This document shows positions 6,030 to 18,400 of a stretch of DNA of 53,666 bases, one piece after another. The translations under genes were made by a program, and so were the position numbers. The DNA lies in the IMG/VR virus record IMGVR_UViG_3300045120_000224, positions 1 through 53,666 of that record. One strand, 5' to 3'. This DNA comes from a virus. The notes under the pieces were generated by a model. The model searched no databases, had not been told where the DNA came from, and worked only from the letters and a program-made list of their open reading frames with translations. Every line of letters starts with the position of its first letter. Within the stretch, counting starts at the first letter, position 1.

Positions 6030-6230
6030 ATCTGACTATCAATCTGATAATCCAAAAAGAACCAAACCAAACGAAACACACGTTTCATCCTTATACATAC
6101 CAAATGGATCCTAATATACCATATATACATATATAAGGGGGAATAGTGTGTGTTGTTTGTTTTATTTGTTTATTTTGGTACCTCTCGTAAAAGTTTTCAC
6201 TAATCCAGAAACCGTAGCCAATGGTACGAG
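6030..6230. promoter_or_regulatory. AT-rich divergent promoter region
   Basis: Positions 6030-6210 are strikingly AT-rich in an otherwise GC-rich genome, with alternating TATATA tracts near 6110-6135 and T-rich runs near 6150-6175. They lie between the leftward gene at 6010 and the rightward giant gene. Several -10-like hexamers (TATAAG, TATACC) occur on both strands, so exact promoters cannot be assigned. GTAAAAGTTTTC at 6187-6198 resembles a motif seen at three other junctions. The remaining 6231-6459 is GC-rich untranslated leader of the giant gene; I see no supportable gene in it. Confidence 0.5.
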
Positions 6231-6459
6231 GTAAAGGTATTCGGGCCCGCCGGGGTGGGCACGTCCTCGCCGGCTCTGCCTCACAGCGTACGACGTCGAC
6301 GTCCTGGCACGCCTTGCACGCCCTGGCGCGCAGGCCCGGGTGTAGGTGCCCGCCAGGGTCGTCGGGGCCCTCCAGCGGTCTGCCGCGCCGTCGCAGGCTG
6401 CCCCCGGACAGCGGCCGATACCGGTAGCATCCCGGATTAGTCGATCAGTGGAGGACGAC

Positions 6460-9400
6460 GTGGGCCGTTTCGACAACTCGGGGCTCCAGAAGTGGACGAA
6501 GATCGCCAAGGCCCCCGAGGCGCCGGCGGGTATGCAGCAGGCGGCGGTGGCCGCTCGCGGTTACGAGGCGGGCACCCCGCGGTTCGCCGACTCCAGGATC
6601 GGGCGGTTCACCTCGCAGCAGGGTTTCGTCGACACCGCGCGGAACTGGTACACCGGGGCCAACCGTGAGGGCACGAACAACGGCTGGGACACGCAGTTCA
6701 CCAACGACTTCATCAACGGGCAGAACGAGGCGGCGTCCAAGGGCCAGCTGAACACGTACTTCTCCCAGCCGGACGCCACCGGTGTGGTGACCTGGGATCA
6801 CAGGCTGGCCGACGGCACGCAGGCCCACTTCGGCGACGTGTTCAAGAACGGCCGCAAGGTCGACAACGTCTACCACACGTTCGGTCGTGACACCGGCAAC
6901 CTGATGATGAGCCAGTTCGTGCTGAGCGGCGACCAGAAGGCGCATGTGTTCAGCGCCTCGGACAACGTGGAGCGGCTCAACCGGGAGATCGTCGGGGTCC
7001 GCGAGCAGAACAACGTCGACATCCCGAAGGGGCAGGCCGCGATCCGCTTCCAGGACACGGTGGAGAAGACGACACGGCAGTTCGAGCGGGGTCACGTCGA
7101 CGAGGCGGCGGTGCTGGGCGGTGCCGCCGGTGGGGCTGCGGTCGGCACCGGTATCGGTGTGGGGGTCGGTGCGGCGTTCTTCGGTGTCGGTGCCCCCGTG
7201 GGTGCCGCGGTCGGTGCGGGGGTCGGTGCGGTGGCCGGTGGGATCGGCGCGTTCTTCAACAGGGACGCGCTGACCCAGCAGGCGGCACGGGCTTATGAGA
7301 TCACCGCGATGAGCAACCGGGAGAACGGTGGCAGCGCGGCGGTGGCCACCGGGATCCAGCAGTGGGCGGGGTTCTCCCAGAAGCTGACGTCCCCGCTGAG
7401 CAATCTGCTGCAGGGCGGCTATGACGCGACGCGGGGGAAGGGCGGTGACGGCGAGTCGGAGTTCTACCGGACGGACGCGAAGGGGAAGGCGCACACTCCG
7501 GCCTGGGTGAAGATCGCGGACGTCGGTGCGGCGATCGGTGACGGTGCGCTGGAGTTCGCCAGCCCCATCGGTGCCGGGCTCTACACGGCGCAGATGGGCG
7601 GTGTGATCAGTGGCGAGGTCGGGGAGCTGGCGATCACCAGGGGGAAGGCGTTCGACTACTCCCGTGGCGGGTTCGACAACATCTTCACCGACGACAAGGG
7701 CAACTTCTCCGCTACCGAGGGTGCGGCCGGCATCGCCAAGGTCGGCATCGACATGGTGCAGATGGGGATGGCCCGCGGGCTGCTGGGCCGGGTGCAGTCC
7801 GCCCGGGGTGCCGCCGGGCTCGAGGAGGTCGGTGCGCCGTCCGCGATCGGGAAGAGGCTCTACGGCGGTAGGGATGTGGCCGACCGGGCGCTGCCGGGCT
7901 GGCTCGGCGGCCGCACGGCGGCGCAGCGGGAGGCGCTGACCAACGGTGGGGCTGAGGAGATCCTCAAGGGGTTCCGGTATGTGACGGACAGCACCGGGAA
8001 GGTGGTCGGTAACCGGCGGGCCACGCTGTCCCTGCTGGCACCCAGTGAGCAGCTGGGTGCGCTGAGCACCCGGGTGCTGGCGCTGCGGGCCAGGGCGCGG
8101 AACGCGGGTGCGCTGAGCGCGGACGACTTCTACCGGGCGGCCACCGCGATGGAGCACGGTGAGCGGAGGTTCACCACGGCTCTGGTGAACGGGATGGGTG
8201 AGGGCTACGAGGAGGCGGTGCAGGCGGTCCTTGAGCCGTACTCCCACGACGACAAGGTCTCCTACGCCGACATCGGGAACAGCGCGCTGTACGGCTTCGC
8301 GGGTGGTGTCGGGATGGGTCTGGGCACGAACGCCCGGATGCCGACGGCCTCGGAGAGGCTGGACGCGAAGGTCAGGCTGGCGCACCGGATCCAGACCGGT
8401 GGCGCCGACATCGACGAGCGGCTGCTCGCGGGGATGAGCCTGAGCGAGAAGCAGGCCCGTGCCGCGATGTCGGGGATCGAGACGGCGACGGCGAGGGCGG
8501 CCTACGACAAGCTGGCCGACGACCACGCCGCCGAGCTCACCGCCGGCGTGGAGGGCGTGAACAGGCTGGCGGACGCGGTGAAGACGACGATCGCGGCCGA
8601 CCTGGTGCGGGTGGGCCCACGTACCGACGTCCCGTTCGTGATCACCCAGCTCGAGGAGGCGGGCCGTGTCGACTCCGCCGGGACGCTGATCGGTAACAGC
8701 CTCCCCTCCGACGCGGTCGCCTCCAGTGGTGCGCAGCTGCTGCGCAACTACGCGAACCGGATGACCGGTGTGGGCGAGCAGCTCACCACGTTGCAGCGTG
8801 ACCAGGCTGACAACGAGCAGGCGCTCGTCAACGACCCGGCCTCCGAGGCGCTGACCGCCAGGAAGGCGGAGCTGGCCACGAACATCACCCGCACGCAGGC
8901 GATGCTGGACCTCGGGGAGCAGTTCGCGGCCGAGATCGACGACCACGTCTCCCAGATGTACGCCACCAAGGCGGACCCGAACAGCATCGCGGCGGAGTCC
9001 GAGCTGCTCAACCACAAGATCCGGGCGGCGTTCAACCTCCAGGTCGACACGCTCGGTGGTGTCGTGCTGGACCGGGAGCAGAAGATGGCGCTGGCACGGG
9101 CCGTCAGCGCGGTGGTGACCCGTGACCCGCAGGACCAGTCGGGGTCCTACCAGGTGCTGGTGCCGCAGGTCTCCGCGAACCTCACGATCGCCAACTCCGA
9201 CAACGTGCTGCAGGTCTCCCACGCGATCCTCCCGGCGATCCGCGGCGACTTCGACGGGGACAAGATCCGGACGCTGAACCAGCTGATGCTCGACGAGACA
9301 AGTTTCGTCTCGGCCCGTGCCGGGATGCACTTCCTCGGGGCGGGCACCACGGTGAACGTCGGAGCCCCCAAGTACGAGAAGTGGATGGTGCAGTACCTCG

Positions 9401-12400
9401 CGGAGGGGATGCGCAGCACCAACGACGCGCTGCGGAACTTCGCCACCGGCACGCTGACCCACATCTCCGGAGCGGTCCGGGACCGCTACGACGGGGTGGT
9501 CGACGCCGGTCTGCTGAACCGGGTGCTCAAGGACTTCTACGACGCGGTGTACGCGGGCGACAAGGACGCCCGCTCGGTGCTGCTGGACGGGCTGGCCGGC
9601 TCGGAGGCCGGTGGCGCGATCACCGAGTTCGCCCGGTCCAACCTGAGCAACGAGTGGCTCTGGATCGACCAGCTCGTCCGGTCCTCCATGCAGGAGTACC
9701 AGGAGTCGTACGCCGCGAACCGCAAGCACTTCGGCCCGGAGCCGGGCGAGAGGCGCGGGCGGCCCACGAAGCGGGCCACCGCTGTGCGGGAGCGGCGTGC
9801 GGCACGGGCGGCCACCACCGGTCAGACGGTGGGGATCTGGCTCGAGGGCGACCAGATGTTCCGCAAGATGCAGAAGCTGCACTACACCACCCTGTCGGCC
9901 GCCGTGCGCAGCGCGGACGACGCCGGCGCCCGTGCCGAGCTGGCAGAGCTGGCGATGCAGTACGAGATGCTCGGCCAGGAGGCGTCCCAGTCCGAGCTGG
10001 ACCGGGTCCGCGGCAAGGACGACATCACCGGGCGGGTGCTGACCCAGCTGATGTACCTGGCGCGCAACGCCACCAGCCTCGACGACCGGCTCTCCCCGAT
10101 CCAGGCGATGGCGGTGATCGCCAACGTGCAGGTCACCGACTTCGACATCGCGGCGGACGGCGAGCTGTCCACGTCGGGCAAGCAGATCTCCCTCGCGCAG
10201 TCGCTGCTGAAGCGCTCGATCGCGCGTGACCGGGGCGAGAAGGCCGCGATCTACGAGGCCAGCCCCGAGCTGCAGGCCAAGCACGCCCGGCTGCGCTCGA
10301 TGACCTACGCCGACGGCCAGGGCGTCAAGGGCAGCGGGGTGAACGCCCAGCGCGCGTTCACCGAGGTGTTCGGCGCGATGCAGATGTTCATGCTGCTCGG
10401 TGACGACGCCGGCCCGCTCGGCCCGCACATGACGGTGGAGCAGTACCTGCGGTTCTACACCGAGAAGTCGGAGTCGGACCGGCGCAGCGAGGACTACAAG
10501 CTCCGCAACGAGGCCGCGTACCTGGGCCGCAAGACCACCACCGACCTGCCCTACTCCGTCCAGGAGCTCGTCGACGGCAACGTGTCCCCGTACCGGTCGG
10601 TGGTGGACTCCCTGATCGCGGTCGGCCACAAGCGTCTCGCCATCGACGCCGACGTCGCGGCGTCGAAGGACACCACCCGGCACCACCTGTCCGGTGAGTA
10701 CGCCGAGCAGCACTACCGGGTGTCCAAGCAGTTCCAGAAGGCGATCACCGACGCCCGTGCCGCGCTGTTCGAGTTCGGCCGGCTGTCCCCGCGCGACGAG
10801 CTGAGCGCGGAGACGGTGAGGCGGCTGCTGGAGAACAACCCGCAGTTCGCCCGGCAGGTGATGGCGCTGATCCCGAAGGCCGCCGCGGGCTCCACCTTCG
10901 AGATCCGCAACGACGAGGTCTACGTCGCCAACTGGGTCTACGACATGTTCACCTTCAAGGACCCCGCCGAGGCGGAGATGCACTTCTGGCGGTCCACGCT
11001 GCTGGCCGAGTGGAACGCCAGGGGCCAGAACAGCCCTCCGGAGACCGAGGACGACGAGGGCTGGGCGGAGCGGGACTACATGCGGCTGTCCCGCCGGATG
11101 CACCGGGTGCTCTACAACATGAGCCCGGAGCGTCAGCACGACCACGGGGTGCGGCTGGCGAAGTTCGTGACCGAGATGCGCAACGCCACCAGCCTCGAGG
11201 AGTTCCTCCGCTGGGTGAACACCACCCCGGGTGTCCGCGGTGACCAGGCGCCGCTGCTCGGGTGGGTCGACGACACCGCGCAGTTCGACGTGGACAAGGC
11301 GTCCGGCGGCTGGTCGACCGCACTGGCGGGCACGGAGCAGCGCGAGGCCATCGCGTCCCTGTCGCGCGGTGCCACGAACCTGGTCAAGGACATCGCGGAC
11401 GAGCGGGCCGCCTGGTCGACCGACCGTTCCGTGATCGCCGCCATCGAGCGGGTGATCAAGGCCGACGCGGGCGGCAACGTCAAGCTGGACGCCGGTGACC
11501 GGGACCTCTACGACGCCTTCGCCCGCTCCATCGAGAAGGCGGGCGAGCTCTCCAACGGGCTCGGCCCGCAGGCGATGATGTACCAGGTCGTCGGTGCGGT
11601 GCGCGGGTTCTACCCGCAGGCCCACACCAAGGGCAAGAACCCCGACTACGTGGAGCCGGCCGGCGCGTTCGACGCGCTGGCCGACGCCTTCGACTACACC
11701 ACCAACTACGAGCGGCTGCTGTCCTCGATGACGTCGCTGAACATGGACGCGGTCGGCGGCAACCTGTCCCAGGTCGCCAAGGACGGCGGCCGCACCATGG
11801 ACGACGCGGGCCGCCAGGTCTCCTGGGACAAGCCGACGCCCCAGGCGATGATCGCGCTGCTGAAGAACCCCGACACCCGGCCGCTGGCCCGTGCCGTGCT
11901 GTTCCCGCAGGTGATGGAGCGTACCGTCGAGGGGCGGCTGTCCCCGCAGCTGCTGGTCGGCAAGTCGCTGAAGTCGCTGCTCGACCGGTCCGCCTTCGAC
12001 AACCTGTTCGAGCGCAACGACAGCCTCTCCCACGACAACGCGCTGCGGTACCTGTCGGTGGTGGAGGCCGCCGCCCGCAAGGAGGGCGGCCACTTCTCCG
12101 TGCAGCGGGCCGTCAACGACATCGTGATCGCCCGGACCAGCGCCGCTGACCATGTACTGTCCACCTACGAGCTCGAGCAGATGGCACGCACCGCGATGTA
12201 CGAGGTCGCACAGATCCTGCAGGACGTCGGGAGCCTGGCCAGCGCACCGGCCGACCCCAACGCCCACCCGCTGGACACGGTGCTCACCGAGATCCGGGCC
12301 GCCCAGCGTCGGGTGCGGACTGCTGGGCGGCTCGGTTTCGAGGCCAAGGACCAGGAGATCACCGACTCGGTCCTCGAGGACCTGATCAACCGCCGCCTCG

Positions 12401-15400
12401 CGGAGATGGAGTCCGACAAGAACGACATCATCGCGGAGCGGGTGCCCGGGATGAGCGTGGCCGAGACCGAGCGGCTCGAGGCCCGGGTGCTGGCCGCCGA
12501 TGTGGACATGGACTCGTTCCGCCGGCGTGTCGAGGTGCTGAAGTCCGACGACGCCGCCGGCCTGGTCGTCGACATGTTCTCCTTCACCGGCGACCCGCAG
12601 ACCGACCCCGGCCGCCAGGGCGAGCTCATCGCCTACATCTTCTCGCGGACGGACACCTTCCGGTCCAAGTCCTCCTCCAGCCGGCAGATCATGATGAAGC
12701 TGTCCGAGCAGATCCAGGACTCCGGTCGCAACGGCCAGGTGGACCTGACCGACGACGAGTGGACCCACCTGTCGAACGCCGCGATCGCCGTGTACCTCGA
12801 CGAGACGCTGTCGATCGGCGGCATCTCGGTCCCGCCGTACCCGGACGAGGACCGCCGTGACGACCGCCGCTACTACGACATGTCGTTCTCCTACCTGGCG
12901 CAGCCGCTGCTGGACCGGAACAGCCCGCTGGTCAAGGCTGCCGTCGAGGTGCACCGGCTGGCCGGGCGCCAGGGCGACTACGCCGCGACCCCCACCGAGA
13001 TCAAGACGCTGCTGTCCCGCACCCTGTTCAAGGACTTCTCGGTCGGTGACTGGACCTCCGACATCCCGCGCTCCTCCATCGAGGCGAACCAGCGGCTCGA
13101 CTCCGCGGCCGCAGCCCAGGCCATCGCGATGGCCGGCAACTCCCCGAAGCGGCAGGCGGTGATCTCGGCCGCCACGAAGCGGACCTTCCGGGTGCCGGGC
13201 GACGACCTGCTCTCGACCGTCACGCTGTCCGCGCTGGACCTGTACCGGGGCGACTTCGACGAGGTCGCCGTCACCTTCCCCGACGGCACCGTCGGGTCGC
13301 GGCCGCTGGCGCAGCTCAACAACCGGTTCGCCCGCTCCGTGGTGATGCACTACCGGGACGCCGCCGACCCGGCCAACATCATCGAGGTCGACCTGCTGGG
13401 CACCGACCCCCGCCTCGGCCGGGTCTTCCACACCGACGACACGGCCTCCGCGTCCGGTCTCAAGGAGATCCATCTGGAACGACTCCAGAACGCGAAGGAG
13501 CGGATCGGCGTCGACGACGCCCGTGTCGTGGACATCCAGGTGAAGTTCTTCCACCCCGACTCCCAGCCGGTCGACACCGCCGAGGACCAGGCCCGGTCCC
13601 GGACCTGGTACAACAACCTGTTCTTCGAGGGCACGTCGTTCAACCTCGACGCCGACCGGCACAAGTCGCTGAACGAGACGCTCTGGTTCACCGAGGGCGG
13701 CATCAACCCGGTCTCGCAGGCCACCGCGCTGGACGCCAGCAAGCTCGGGAAGCCGGCGCTGCAGCCGGTGGAGACGGTGACCGCCGAGAAGCTGGCCGAG
13801 CTCGAGACCGACTTCGCCTCCGATCTCGGCGCGGTGCTGCGCGCCAAGACGAAGATCGCGATGACCACCTCGCTGGGGCTCGGCAAGCAGGGCAAGCTGG
13901 ACATCGAGTTCTACAACGCGGTCTACAAGGACATGAAGCTGCGGCACTTCGTGCGCGGCATCAGCAGCGCCACAGGCGAGAACCTTATATGGACCGCTGA
14001 TCAGGTTGTGGCCTATCAGCAGGCGAACCCGGGGCAGCCGCTGCCGATGAACGACCCCGCGCTGTGGGTGCCCAGCGACGACGTGCTGCGCACCATGCTC
14101 GGTGAGCAGGGCGACCAGGGCGTCGCCCGGGTCACGCCCGACTTCCTCGAGGTCGACCTGACCCGGGTCCGTGGCTACGCCGGGGTCAACGACAGGATGA
14201 AGCACCTGTTCAAGGTCGGGATGGACGGCGACACCCGGCCCATCGAGGAGACCCGGCTCTCCGCCGTCGCCCGCCAGGGCCTGCTGACGGTGCGCGCCAA
14301 CCTCGACTCCCGCACCCGTGCCCTGTACGAGACCAGGATCAAGTACTTCCAGGCGCTCAAGGACGAGATCAGCGTCGACCGTGCCAGCTTCACCGGCCGC
14401 GGCTTCGACTCGCAGCGGAACCTGGCGGCAGCGATCGCCGCCGGGGAGGCGGTGCTCCGCGCCGAGGACATCTCGATGGACTGGACCTCGGCCGGCATCC
14501 CGTTCTTCGGCCCGCGCACGCCGGGTGACTCGGCCATCAGCCGCCGGCTGCTCCAGGAGCTGGAGGCCGCGCTCCGCCCGGACGGCAACCGCAACGGGTT
14601 CATCTTCCGTGAGGGCGCGCAGGCCGACGCACCGACCGGGCTGATCACCGGGGAGTCCATCCACAACCTGAAGGGCGCGATGCGGGTGGCGCCCGGTGAC
14701 CTGGTGGTCGTCGAGCTCGACTCGTTCCGCGGCAACATGGAGCAGGCGCACAAGCGGCTGGACTGGCTGGCCGACCAGGGCGCCACCATCGTGCTCGGTG
14801 CCGCCGACGGCCAGGCCGACGTCCGCGCCGACTCCGCCGTGTTCCTGCAGTCGCTCGGCTACGAGCGGATCGCCGGTTCCGTCCACGTCTACCAGCCGAG
14901 CCTGACCACGCCACGCTTCCAGAACCTGCGTGCCCGTGCCTCCACCATGACGGAGGTCCGGGGCGTGTCACCGCGATCGCACATCGCGCTGCTGAACGTG
15001 ATGGGTCACGAGGTCGAGGAGAACTCGGCGTGGGTCGACTTCGACAACGAGCGCCTCGGCTCCATCGCTGAGACCGTCAACCTGGTGCCCACCGACTTCC
15101 TGATGGGCTTCAACGTCCCAGTCGCCCAGTACGGCAACGACTCGATGATCTCCCAGGTGCGGGCCCAGCTGAACGGGCTGAACGACGCCGAGGGCCGCAC
15201 CATGCTGCGCAACATGGCGAACGACCGGATCAAGGACAAGAAGGCACGCGCCGAGGCCGACATCGCCTTCGACTACCACTTCGACGAGATGCTCGACCGG
15301 ATGAACAACAACCCGGGCACCGTGCTCCCCCAGCCCGACGACACGTTCGGGCTCGGCTCGATGATCCCGCTGGTCGACACGATGGGCCGCATCGTGATCT

Positions 15401-18400
15401 ACCGGCACGGGATGAAGGCCCCGCACAGGTGGCGTGTCGACGAGATGACCGCGCAGACCCTCGACCGGGGTGGCGACGCGAAGAACGTGGCGGTGTTCCC
15501 CACCAAGCTGGAGTCCGCCGCCACGATCCACGATGGTCGTGTCATCGAGTTCAACCCGCGCTCCGGCTTCGGCCTGTCCGCCCGGCTCGAGATCGACCTG
15601 CAGACCCTTGGTGACAAGAAGGTCCTCGAGTGGAACGGGATGAAGTACCTGCTCACCCCGCGCCCGAAGTCGAAGGTGCTGCCCGACCACGGGATCTTCA
15701 CCAACTGGGACATCGACGGGATCGTCTCGCTCGACGACACGATGAGCAAGGAGTCGTTCGAGGGGATGGTGGACAACCACCGCAACGCCTTCGCCTACTT
15801 CGGCATCGACTTCACCGACGACATCGCCACCTTCCTCGGTGTCGACCACGCCACCGCCCTCGACATCCTGGACATGGTCGCCAACCGGGCGCCGAGGATC
15901 CAGCTCGCCGCCGCCGACGAGATCCTGAACAGCCGGCGGATCATGTCCACCGTGCTCAACCAGATCAAGGCCGCCGGCGTCCCCAACCTCGACGACGCCC
16001 TGGTCGACACGCTCGCGGACCCGACCAGCAACGAGGCGAAGATCACCGCCGCGATGCTGGTGTACCTGATGACCCCGGGTGCCCGGGTCTCCGACGTCAT
16101 CAAGTCCGGCGGCTTCAACGACGAGTCCTCCACCATCGACGCGCAGTCGATCCTGATGCCGCGGCTGTTCACCCAGGTCTTCGACAACGAGCCGCTCGGC
16201 TCCGACCTGCGCACCGAGATCAACGGCCGGCTCAACGCCCAGCTCCACAACCCGAACAACGACGGCACCGGCTACTCGCTGCGCCAGGACTGGGTGCTCG
16301 AGGTCCGCAACACGGACTCGAAGAAGAACATGTACGGGATGCTGCAGTTCGCCGAGGCCCACTCCGCCGGTGACAACCCGATCAAGAACGGGATGTCGTT
16401 CGACGAGACCGACCAGCAGACCGCCAGCCTGCACTCGGCCGCCATCGCCTACCAGGCCACCGGGGCGCAGACCGCCAACCTCTACGACCTGGCGAAGTCC
16501 CGGCTGCTGGCCGACTCGCTGCACGAGCCGAACATCAAGGACGCCAAGGACGGTGGCGTGTGGCGGATGCTCTCCGAGATCGGCTACAACGACAAGGGCG
16601 GGGCCGCGCTGTGGCGGGCCGCCACCCCGGCGGAGGCTATCCGCCGGGAGAACGGCCGCGACGCGGTGGTGCAGTTCCGGCAGGCGATCAACACCGAGGA
16701 CAAGAACGGCTGGAACAACACCACTCGGCGTGAGTACGCGGAGATCGCCACCAACATCATGCACGAGCTCGGCCTGCAGGGATCGCAGCGCGGTGTCGTC
16801 GACTTCTGGGTGCGCCAGCTCCTCGGGATGCCGTACGGCACCAACGAGCTGGGCGAGGAGGTCGGCCGCGTGAACGGCCGGTTCGCCAAGGAGGCGGCCA
16901 ACGACATCCTCTGGAACGTCCGCAACCGCTACCTTCCCGTCGTCGGTGCCGAGGTCCCGCTGCTGCACATCCATGACCTGCAGGCGATCTACCGTGCGGG
17001 CAAGTGGGTGCCGCGCTCCTCGATGGACGGCGACGCCTCGCCCGCCGGCAACTGGAACGAGTGGGTCGACATCTCGCTCGGCTCTGCGCTGACCTCCGAC
17101 AACCTGTTCGACCCGCTGTACCTGCTCGCGCTCGACGGGTTCATGCACACCTACCAGTCGGCCACCTCCTCACTGCTGGACCTCCCGGTCTCGTTCGACG
17201 CGATGAAGACCGCGCAGCTGATGGACCCCGACACCAACGCGCTGCTGGTCTCCATCAGCGACGAGACCAACCTGCTGGCCACCGACCCGATGCTGCTCGA
17301 CGTCACGAAGGCCAGCCTCGAGGCGATGATCGGCGGGCAGCGTTTCGCCGGGAAGCTCTACGCCAAGGCCGCTCCCGCCTCCGCGATCGCCAAGCGCCGT
17401 GACGCACGCCGCGAGTGGCGCAAGGAGTCGGGTGTCCCGGTGCCTGTCGACGTCTCCCTGAAGGACCTGCGCAAGAACGGCGCCCGGTTCACGCACAAGT
17501 CGACGGTGACCAACGCCTTCGCCCGCAGCCTGATCAACATGCGTGTCGGCACGGCGCTGCTCAACCCGGCGCTGTACGTCTCGATGGGCCCGGAGCAGTG
17601 GATCCGTGGCACGCTCGACCGGGCCGCGAACCTGATCACCGGTCAGTCGCTGGCCGTGCGCACCACCCGTGAGGGCGAGCTCACCTCCACCTCGCTGGCT
17701 GGTGCCGCCGCGAAGGTCGGTGACCGGCTGGCCGGCACGGCACTCGGTGAGGGCCTGGCGAACATGGGGCTGGAGATGGCGTACACGCCAGACCAGCTCG
17801 TCAAGTTCCGCCAGCTCGTCACCGTGCTCGGGCAGCGCAACGACTTCAAGGCGATGGTCTACAAGGACCTGATGTTCCTGCGGCCCTACGAGCCGGGTAT
17901 CGGCCGCATCGAGAAGTGGCTGGAGAACTACGCGAAGTTCGGCGCCAGGATGCAGGACCCTACCTGGGGGATGCGGGCCGACACCCTGGCCCGCCGCTAC
18001 CTCGAGGGCGCGCTGCAGGAGATCAACGCCACCCCGACGCTCAACGTGATCAGCAACGAGACGCTGATCGCCGCTCTCGCCACCGACCCGGAGTGGCTCA
18101 AGGACAACATGGAGGCCGCCCATAACGCGGGCACCCGCGCCGTGGCGCAGCTCCGGTCGCTCAAGCCGACGGTGCTGAGCCAGACGCTGCGCGGGATCTA
18201 CGAGCCGCTGTCCGCGTCACCGAACGCGGGGCTGAACTTCCTCGGCAACGTGGTGCTGAAGATGCCGATGCTGTTCAGCAACTACGGCATGAACGTGATC
18301 ACCACCGTCACCGGGCTGCAGGGCCTCGACCAGATGACGGCGGCGTTCATGACGGGTCGGACCAACGGGTTCAAGCACCCGCGCACCCTGCTCGGCCGGG

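Noticed and set aside
6221-6427. Plus frame of 68 codons in the giant gene's leader
   Set aside because: No Shine-Dalgarno, and an Arg/Ser/Pro-rich translation without pattern.
6162-6440. Minus frame with a CKAC pair in the leader region
   Set aside because: The frame with CKAC has no ATG, GTG or TTG start after its upstream stop; the alternative frame has no ribosome site.
6445-14886. Minus-strand open frame of 2,813 codons antisense to the giant gene, and similar ones at 14968-17148 and 18217-20568
   Set aside because: They are by-products of G/C-ending codons on the plus strand. Their translations are His/Val/Arg/Gly-rich without domains and have no ribosome sites. The plus frame has plausible protein composition.
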